Assembly: GCF_019468465.1 (NCBI RefSeq)
Contig: NZ_CP080519.1
Span: forward strand, 1,317,001-1,381,000
Direction: 5' to 3'
Source of the DNA: Amycolatopsis sp. DSM 110486
Lineage (GTDB): Bacteria; Actinomycetota; Actinomycetes; Mycobacteriales; Pseudonocardiaceae
Length of the DNA stretch: 64,000 nt
Numbering within the stretch: the first letter of the stretch is position 1; each line of letters opens with the position of its first letter. Position numbers and translations under genes: made by a program. Below are positions 58,649 through 64,000 of the stretch, piece by piece. The notes under the pieces are model-generated. The model saw only the letters and a program-made list of their open reading frames with translations. It was not told the origin of the DNA and searched no databases.

Positions 58649-59346
58649 AGTCCCAAGTACGCCTTCCTGACCCGGCTGTCGTCCGCGAGCTCGGCGCCCG
58701 TGCCCGCCAGCACGGTCGACCCGCTCTCCAGAACGTACGCCCGGTCGGCGATGGCCAGCGCCTGCTTGGCGTTCTGCTCCACCAGCAGCACCGCCACGCC
58801 GGTGTCGCGGATCTGCTGCACGGCTTCCAGCATCGTCCACGTGAGCTTCGGCGACAGGCCGGTCGAGGGCTCGTCGAGCATCAGCAGCCGCGGCCCGGCC
58901 ATCAGCGCCCGCGCGATCGCGAGCAGCTGCTGCTGCCCGCCGCTGAACGTCTGCGCGACCGTCGAACGGCGCTCGGCGAGCACCGGGAACAGGTCGTAGA
59001 CCTCCTTCAGCGACTTCGTGGCCTGTGCCGCCGTGCGCGTCCACGCGCCCATGCGGAGGTTCTCCTCCACGGTGAGCGTGCCGAACAGCGCGCGGTCCTC
59101 GGGCACGTGCACGAGACGCTCGCGCACGAGCTGGTCGGGCCGCCGGCCCGCGGTCGGCTCGCCGTCGAGCGTGATCGTGCCCGACATCGGTTTCAGCTGG
59201 CCGCAGATGCTGCGCAGCGTCGTGGTCTTGCCGGCACCGTTCGCCCCGACGAGGGCCACGATCTCGCCCTCGGCCAGCTCCAGGTCCACGTCGTGGAGGA
59301 TCCGCATGCGCCCGTAACCGGCGCAGACCTTGTCAAGCTTCAGCAC
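58645..59346 (-). CDS. livF: Branched-chain-type ABC transporter ATPase (LivF-like)
   Basis: The 233-residue ATPase has Walker A GANGAGKTT, the signature FSGGQQQLLAIARAL and Walker B LLMLDEPSTGLSP. The ending YVLESGSTVLAGTGAELADD is typical of LivF. It energises uptake of a branched-chain amino acid, amide or carboxylate together with LivG. GTG 59346 lies 14 bp inside the upstream livG-like gene. Confidence 0.93.
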   Translation of the reverse strand: MLKLDKVCAGYGRMRILHDVDLELAEGEIVALVGANGAGKTTTLRSICGQLKPMSGTITLDGEPTAGRRPDQLVRERLVHVPEDRALFGTLTVEENLRMGAWTRTAAQATKSLKEVYDLFPVLAERRSTVAQTFSGGQQQLLAIARALMAGPRLLMLDEPSTGLSPKLTWTMLEAVQQIRDTGVAVLLVEQNAKQALAIADRAYVLESGSTVLAGTGAELADDSRVRKAYLGL

Positions 59347-60067
59347 GGGTCGGCTCCTCCCCGAGGTAGGCGTCGATCACCCGGGGGTCGCTGGTGACCT
59401 CTTCGGGCGACCCGACGGCGAGCAAGCGGCCCTGGTCGAGCACGAGCACGCGGTCGGCCAGCCGCATCACGGCGGCCATGATGTGCTCGATGAACACCAG
59501 CGTCACGCCTTCCTGCTCGCGCAGCGTGGCGAGCAGGTCGAGCACGGGTTCGCGCTCGGCGGGCACGAGCCCGGCGAGCACCTCGTCGAGCAGCAGCACC
59601 TTGGGCCGCATCGCGAGCGTGCGGGCCAGCTCCAGGCGCTTGAGCCCCGCCGTCGGCAGGTCCGGTGCCGCGCGGTGCGCCCACGGCCCGAGCCCCACGC
59701 GTTCGACGACGTCGAGCGAGTGTTTCCGCAGGTCTTTCGCCGCGAAGCGGTGGTGCTGCGCCGCCAGGCTCACGTTCTCCAGCACGGTCATGCTGGAGAA
59801 CGGCCGCATCAGCTGGAACGTGCGCACCATGCCGGCCCGCGCGATCCGGTCCGGCGAGCGGCCCGTCACGTCGGCGCCCGCGAGGTGCACGCGGCCGGCG
59901 TCGGGCGTCAGCGCGCCCGACACCACGTTGAACAGCGTGGTCTTGCCCGCGCCGTTGGGCCCGATGATGCCGAGGATCTCGCCCTCGGCCACCTCGAAGT
60001 CCACATCGGACAGCGCGTGCAGCCCGCGGAAGGACTTGCCGACGCCCTTGACCTGAACCAAGTTCAT
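59333..60067 (-). CDS. livG: Branched-chain-type ABC transporter ATPase (LivG-like)
   Basis: The 244-residue ATPase has Walker A GPNGAGKTTLFN. The LivG-specific insert DVTGRSPDRIARAGMVRTFQLMRPFSSMTVLENV lies between Walker A and the signature region (LPTAGLKRLELARTLA). Walker B is LLLDEVLAGLVPAE and the H-loop is IEHIM. The signature is AGLKR rather than LSGGQ, a common variation in this group. ATG 60067 overlaps the LivM stop by ATGA; an in-frame start nine bases upstream is possible. Confidence 0.93.
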   Translation of the reverse strand: MNLVQVKGVGKSFRGLHALSDVDFEVAEGEILGIIGPNGAGKTTLFNVVSGALTPDAGRVHLAGADVTGRSPDRIARAGMVRTFQLMRPFSSMTVLENVSLAAQHHRFAAKDLRKHSLDVVERVGLGPWAHRAAPDLPTAGLKRLELARTLAMRPKVLLLDEVLAGLVPAEREPVLDLLATLREQEGVTLVFIEHIMAAVMRLADRVLVLDQGRLLAVGSPEEVTSDPRVIDAYLGEEPTRAEA

Positions 60068-61110
60068 CGCCGCCACCTCGTTACCAGAGTTCCGACGATG
60101 CCCTTCGGCAGCAACCGCACGATGAGGATCAGCAGCACGGCGTAGAGCACCACGTCGAGCCCGCTGCGGCCCTGCAGGAACCCGAGGAACCCGGGTGGGG
60201 TGCGCAGCAACGTCGCCGTGACGTCGGTGAGCGAGCCGACGATGATCGCGCCCACCACCGGGCCCCAGATCGTGCCGATGCCGCCGATCACCACGGGCAC
60301 GATCGCCTGGATCGAGATCGCGGAACCGAACCCGAGATCGGGGTTCACGAACAGGTAGTACTGCGTGTAGAAGGCACCGGCCACGGCCGTGATCGCCGCC
60401 GAGAGCGCCACCGTCATCAGCTTGTGCCGCATCACGGGCGCCCCGAGCGACGACGCCGCCAGCTCGTCGTCACGGATCGCGGTGACGTACCGGCCTGCGC
60501 GCGAGTGCAGGAACCCGATGCTGACAGCGACCGCGGCCCCGGCCAGCACGAGCGCCACCCAGAAGTACGCGGGTGAGTCGGCCGGGAACTGGATCTTCCA
60601 CAGCGACGAGCCCTGGATCAGCGGCACGCTGAAGCCCACCGACTTGTTGGCGAACGCGCTGCTGGTCACGATGAGCCGCAGCATCTCCGCGAACGCGAAG
60701 GTCGCCAGCGCGAAGTACGCGCCCTGCAGCTTGTAGCGGAACGAGAAGTACCCGATGAGCACGGCGACCGCGGCGGCCACCGCCATCCCGGCCAGCATCC
60801 CGATCCAAGGCGACACGTTCTGCTTCACCAGCAGGTACGCGCTGGTGTAGGCCCCGAGCCCGAAGTACGCGGCGTGGCCGAAGCTGAACATCCCGCCGAA
60901 GCCGCTCATGATGTTCCAGCCCACGGCCATGAGCAGGAAGATCAGGATGCGCACGGCGACCGCGCCCTGAGCTGCCGGCAGGATCAGCGGCAGCGGGATC
61001 GCGATGAGCACGAGCAGCGCGAGGATCGCGTACTGCCGGTTCTGCGGACGCAGCGGCGGTGCCTTGACCTTCTCTTTCGATGCCGGCGCCGCGATGGTGA
61101 TGGTGCTCAT
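60064..61110 (-). CDS. livM: Branched-chain-type ABC transporter permease (LivM-like)
   Basis: The 348-residue permease has about ten membrane helices, the LivM segment MSGFGGMFSFGHAAYFGLGAYTSAYLLV, and HSRAGRYVTAIRDDELAASSLG, where the EAA-like loop contacts the ATPase. GGIGTIWGPVVGAI follows. ATG 61110 overlaps the LivH stop by ATGA. Confidence 0.93.
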   Translation of the reverse strand: MSTITIAAPASKEKVKAPPLRPQNRQYAILALLVLIAIPLPLILPAAQGAVAVRILIFLLMAVGWNIMSGFGGMFSFGHAAYFGLGAYTSAYLLVKQNVSPWIGMLAGMAVAAAVAVLIGYFSFRYKLQGAYFALATFAFAEMLRLIVTSSAFANKSVGFSVPLIQGSSLWKIQFPADSPAYFWVALVLAGAAVAVSIGFLHSRAGRYVTAIRDDELAASSLGAPVMRHKLMTVALSAAITAVAGAFYTQYYLFVNPDLGFGSAISIQAIVPVVIGGIGTIWGPVVGAIIVGSLTDVTATLLRTPPGFLGFLQGRSGLDVVLYAVLLILIVRLLPKGIVGTLVTRWRR

Positions 61111-62123
61111 GCTCGCCTCCCGAACAGGCCCTGCGGACGGAGGAACAGCACCAGCACGAACACCACGAACACGCCGAGCAGGGAGCTCTGGCCGCCGAGG
61201 TAGATCGTGGTGAGCTGCTCGACCAGCCCGATCAGCAGGCCGCCGACGAGCGCGCCGACGACGTTGCCCATTCCGCCGAGCACCACCACCACGAACGCGG
61301 TGATGTTGAACTGCTCGCCGAGCGTGGGCGTCACCGTGACGAGCGGTCCCGCCAGTGCCGCGGCGGCACCGGCGCAGGCCGTGCCGATCGCGAAGGTGAC
61401 GGTGTGGATCCGCTTCACGTTGATGCCGACGAGCTCCGCGCCCGGGCCGTGGGCGGCGACCGCGCGGATCGCCGTGCCGAGCCGGGTGCGGCGCAGCAGC
61501 CAGAACAGCACCGCCCCGAGCAGGATCGCGCCGAGGAACGCGTACAGCCGCGAACCCGCGACGATCGCGCCCAGCAAGGAGAACTGGAAGTCGCCAGGCA
61601 ATGCGATGCTCCTGGGCTCGGCGCCGAAGAACATCAGCAGCAGGTTCTCCAGCAGCAGCGAGAGCCCGAGCGTGATGAGCAGCTGGTTCTCCAGCGTCTT
61701 GCCCGCGGAACCCGACAGCAGCCCGCGGTGCACGGCGGCGCCGATGAGGAACAACGCCGGGACCGCGACGATGAGCGTGAGGTAGGGGTGCATGCCGGTG
61801 CCGGCCACCATGCCGAAGGAGATGAACATCGCGACGGCCAGCAGTGCGCCGTGGGCGAAGTTGACGATGTCGAGCACGCCGAAGATCAGCGTCAGCCCCA
61901 TCGCGATCAGGCCGTAGAGCCCGCCGGTGAGGATGCCGGTGACCACCGACTGCCACACCACCAGGCCGCTGCCCGACTGCAGGAGCGCGACGACGATCGC
62001 GACCACGAGCACGACGGCGACCACGCCGGCACGCCCGAGGAAAGCCTTGCGCTGCTTGGCTTTGGTGTCGTCCGGAGGGGAGAATTCGGGGGCGAGTGTC
62101 GCCCCGGGGGAGAGTTCGCTCAT
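61107..62123 (-). CDS. livH: Branched-chain-type ABC transporter permease (LivH-like)
   Basis: The 338-residue permease has SVVTGILTGGLYGLIAMGLTLIFGVLDIVNFAHGALLAVAMF, the LivH signature stretch. Further on are RTRLGTAIRAVAAHGPGAELVGINV (ATPase contact) and VVVLGGMGNVVGALVGGLLIG. ATG 62123 overlaps by ATGA the stop of the remnant binding-protein gene. It is now the first intact gene of the operon. Confidence 0.93.
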   Translation of the reverse strand: MSELSPGATLAPEFSPPDDTKAKQRKAFLGRAGVVAVVLVVAIVVALLQSGSGLVVWQSVVTGILTGGLYGLIAMGLTLIFGVLDIVNFAHGALLAVAMFISFGMVAGTGMHPYLTLIVAVPALFLIGAAVHRGLLSGSAGKTLENQLLITLGLSLLLENLLLMFFGAEPRSIALPGDFQFSLLGAIVAGSRLYAFLGAILLGAVLFWLLRRTRLGTAIRAVAAHGPGAELVGINVKRIHTVTFAIGTACAGAAAALAGPLVTVTPTLGEQFNITAFVVVVLGGMGNVVGALVGGLLIGLVEQLTTIYLGGQSSLLGVFVVFVLVLFLRPQGLFGRRA

Positions 62124-62275
62124 GGCCGCCAGTTCACCGTGTAGTCGGGCCGGGATTCGGCTTTGTCCGGGGGGAAGACCTGCTTGACCTGACCGTCCTG
62201 GACCTGCATCAGGACGGGGAACGCGTTGCGGTTGTCGCCGTTGGCGGCGAAGGAGATCGGCCCGTGGCCCACGGT
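62120..62275 (-). pseudogene. C-terminal remnant of an ABC substrate-binding protein (LivK-like)
   Basis: About the last 50 codons of a LivK/Peripla_BP_6-type binding protein remain: GPISFAANGDNRNAFPVLMQ, then VQDGQVKQVFPPDKAESRP and the end YTVNWRP. This is the typical ending of such proteins. Toward the 5' end the recognisable sequence stops near 62275, and the frame then runs antisense to the MmgE/PrpD remnant. A full protein would have about 400 residues, so the N-terminal seven-eighths and the promoter are missing. Its stop still overlaps livH by ATGA, showing it was once the first operon gene. Confidence 0.75.
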
Positions 62276-62279
62276 CAGG

Positions 62280-63023
62280 GGAGCGACCGCGGCCGGCATG
62301 GCACGCCACGGCATCACCGGCCCGCCGACCGTGCTGGAGGGCCGGTTCGGCTTCCTGCAGGCGTTCTGTGGAGACCAGGCCCACGTCGACGAGATCGTGA
62401 CCGGGCTCGGCACCGACTGGGAGCTGCCCGGGATCTTCTTCAAACCGTATCCCTGCAACCACTTCACGCACGCGGGCATCGACGCCGCACGCCGGCTGCG
62501 GACCCGGGGCGTGGATCCGGCTTCGATAACCAGTCTGGAGCTCGGCGCTCCGACCGCCGTGCTGCGCACCATCGGCGAGCCGCGCGAGGACAAGATCCAC
62601 CCGAAGTCGGGTTACCACGCGGCGTTCTCCGGCCCGTACACGGTCGCGGCGGCGTTCCTCGGCGGCGGCGGGCTGGGCGTGTTCCACGAGGACTTCACCG
62701 ACTCCGCGGCGGCTGATCCCGCGCGGCTCGCGTTGGCGGCGAAGGTGACGTGCGTGCCGGACTCGCGGTGCGACGAGATCTTCCCGCACCAGTTCCCCGC
62801 CGTCCTGCGTGCGCGGCTGACCGACGGGACCGAAGTGGAGGAACGCGTGGACGTGAACCGCGGCGGGCCGGACAATCCGCTGTCGGCCGAGGAGCTGGCC
62901 ACGAAGTTCCGTCTCAACGCCACGCGGGTGGTCTCCGCTGAGACAGCCGATCGGATCACGGAGCTGACCTACGGGCTGGCGGGCCTGGGCGACCTCTCCG
63001 AGCTGACCGGGCTGCTGCACTGA
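62280..63023 (+). pseudogene. C-terminal remnant of a second MmgE/PrpD gene
   Basis: About 245 codons match the second half of the family: AGMARHGITGPPTVLEGRFG, FLQAFCG, FFKPYPCNHFTHAGIDAARRL, HPKSGYHAAFSGPYTVAAAFLGG and a normal C-terminus. The N-terminal ~200 residues, compared with the intact paralogue at 57293-58648, are absent. The open frame reaches back to 62226, but those codons are antisense to the binding-protein remnant. Together the two fragments look like the joint of a deletion between once-divergent genes. A terminator still follows at 63028. Confidence 0.75.
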
Positions 63024-63027
63024 TCCC

Positions 63028-63067
63028 CCGGCCGGGCGCGGCGGTTGCCGTCGCGTCCGGCCGGTTT
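63028..63067 (+). terminator. Intrinsic terminator after the MmgE/PrpD remnant
   Basis: CCGGCCGGGCGC (63028-63039) pairs with GCGTCCGGCCGG (63053-63064) with one G-T mismatch of the wobble type, and TTT follows. It starts five bases after the stop, so this plus-strand gene once was an ordinary transcription-unit end. Confidence 0.65.
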
Positions 63068-63087
63068 CCAGTGTCCAAGGGCGGTGC

Positions 63088-64000
63088 TCAGCGCCGCTGG
63101 AAACTGCCGCGGTAGGCCTGCGGGCTGGTGCCCACGATGCGTTTGAAGCGGTCGCGGAACGACGTCGGCGAGCCGAAGCCGACCTGACCCGCGATGCGGT
63201 CGACGCCGTGGTCGGTGGCTTCCAGCAGGTGCTGCGCCTGGCGGATGCGGGCGCGCAGCAGCCACTGCAGCGGGCTGGTGCCGGTCTGTTCGCGGAAGCG
63301 GCGGTTGAGCGTGCGGCTGCTCATGCCGGCGTGGGCGGCGATGTCGTCGAGGGTGAGGTCTTTCGCGCAGTTCTCGTCGAGCCAGCGCAGCACCGGTTCG
63401 AGCACCGAGCCACGCGGGGTCGGCGGCTGGTCGTGGACGATGAACTGCGCCTGGCCGCCCTCGCGTTCGAGCGGCATCACGGACAGGCGGGCGGCGTCGG
63501 CGGCGACCGCGGAGCCGTGGTCGCGGCGGATGAGGTGCAGGCAGAGGTCGAGGCCCGCGGCGGCGCCGGCCGAGGTGAGGATGGTGCCGTTGTCGACGTA
63601 GAGCACTCCCGCGTCGACCTCGATCGCCGGGTAGCGGGCGGCGAGCTGCGGCGCGGCGACCCAGTGTGTGGTGGCGCGCTGCCCGTCGAGCAGGCCGGTG
63701 GCGGCGAGGATGAACGCGCCGGAGCAGATGGACGCGATGCGCGTGCCTTTCGCCGCGGCTGCACGCAGGGCATCTACGACGTCGGCAGGCACCTCTTCGA
63801 GCTCGTCGCGGCCGGGGACGATGATCGTGTCCGCTTCGGCGAGCGCTTCGAGGCCGTGCCGCGGCCGGATCGTGAAGGCGCCGGCGTCGATCTCCTCGGC
63901 CGGACCGCAGACGCGCACCTGGTAGGCGGCCCGGCCGTCGGGCAGGCGCGTGCGGGTGAACACCTCGATGGGCGTGGCCAGGTCGAACGGCACGACCTTG
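63088..64000 (-). CDS. GlxA-family regulator, 5' end beyond the window
   Basis: At least 304 codons lie inside the window. The protein begins, as far as visible, KVVPFDLATPIEVFTRTRLP. This is the start of the DJ-1/PfpI domain, so roughly ten N-terminal residues lie beyond position 64000. The middle has IASICSGAFILAATGLLDGQRATTHW (elbow Cys). The C-terminus has two AraC helix-turn-helix units (LTLDDIAAHAGMSSRTLNRRFREQTGTSPLQWL; VDRIAGQVGFGSPTSFRDRFKRIVGTSPQAYR). It is similar in architecture to the 44948 gene. Target unknown. Confidence 0.9.
   Translation of the reverse strand, partial: KVVPFDLATPIEVFTRTRLPDGRAAYQVRVCGPAEEIDAGAFTIRPRHGLEALAEADTIIVPGRDELEEVPADVVDALRAAAAKGTRIASICSGAFILAATGLLDGQRATTHWVAAPQLAARYPAIEVDAGVLYVDNGTILTSAGAAAGLDLCLHLIRRDHGSAVAADAARLSVMPLEREGGQAQFIVHDQPPTPRGSVLEPVLRWLDENCAKDLTLDDIAAHAGMSSRTLNRRFREQTGTSPLQWLLRARIRQAQHLLEATDHGVDRIAGQVGFGSPTSFRDRFKRIVGTSPQAYRGSFQRR

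Noticed and set aside
61107..63020. LivH with a 300-residue N-terminal extension
   Set aside because: The extension is antisense to the MmgE/PrpD remnant and runs through the binding-protein remnant out of frame; ATG 62123 gives the normal LivH start.
62226..63023. Intact plus-strand MmgE/PrpD gene starting at 62226
   Set aside because: The first ~18 codons are antisense to the binding-protein remnant and the N-terminal half of the family is missing, so it is treated as a remnant.

Overview
The window is very GC-rich bacterial DNA with short intergenic gaps, many GTG/TTG starts, ATGA/GTGA gene overlaps and a dense load of TetR/IclR/LacI/GlxA regulators. DUF5709, DUF2630 and IniB-type proteins, LLM-class (F420/flavin) oxidoreductases, CGNR zinc-finger proteins and an S. 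coelicolor-like formylglycine-generating enzyme all point to a filamentous actinomycete, most likely of the Pseudonocardiaceae (Amycolatopsis-like). The genus is inference. I saw no rRNA, tRNA, CRISPR array, transposase or phage gene. The region reads as chromosomal accessory metabolism mixed with a few housekeeping genes.

Layout. 0-7.9 kb: lipoprotein, LLM oxidoreductase/epimerase pair with a divergent LysR, a ~94-bp tandem repeat, DUF5709, a RecQ-like helicase, a UBP zinc-finger protein and an AlkA-type glycosylase. 7.9-16.5 kb: SDR, LacI and IclR genes with LacI-type operators, two cupins, a stand-alone SdhA-like flavoprotein, an NmrA-type protein, an NDH-2-like dehydrogenase and a TetR. 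16.6-22.3 kb: ketopantoate-reductase-like gene overlapping a mandelate-racemase-family gene, LOG protein, formylglycine-generating enzyme, VOC protein and a MOSC-flavin reductase-2Fe2S fusion. 22.4-27.4 kb: three CGNR zinc-finger proteins interleaved with DUF427, a flavin-binding protein and an MFS exporter, with a palindrome in each divergent promoter. 27.5-30.4 kb: IniB-like protein, methyltransferase, an unknown protein. 30.5-44.8 kb: an aromatic nitrogen-compound island. It holds a DsbA-family protein, alpha/beta hydrolase, two nitroreductases, a 4-hydroxylaminobenzoate-lyase-like protein and a TetR, then transketolase and DUF2630, then a four-gene operon (Rieske oxygenase, glutamine-synthetase-like ligase, PDR reductase, cupin) divergent from an IclR, an MFS importer and RidA. 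44.9-53.7 kb: GlxA regulator, WrbA, two TetRs, an unusual ECF sigma factor with two tiny downstream genes, an LLM oxidoreductase and an IclR. 53.8-63 kb: an eight-gene operon (branched-chain-type ABC transporter, MmgE/PrpD, racemase, FAD dehydrogenase, amidohydrolase), followed by a probable deletion scar that removed its binding-protein gene and promoter. A second GlxA regulator runs off the right edge.

The most interesting reading is a shared 29-bp dyad (TTNMGTTACA-N9-TGTAACKNAA) at four promoters between 31.1 and 42.9 kb. In three of them it contains the -35 box TTGACT. It links the nitroreductase/lyase operon, the second nitroreductase, the DsbA-family gene and the aromatic-acid-type MFS transporter under one presumed TetR. 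Beside it, a ligase-plus-Rieske operon under its own IclR could process an aromatic amine by gamma-glutamylation followed by oxygenation. Together they suggest an undescribed route for nitro/amino-aromatic acids. This is a hypothesis from sequence and context only.
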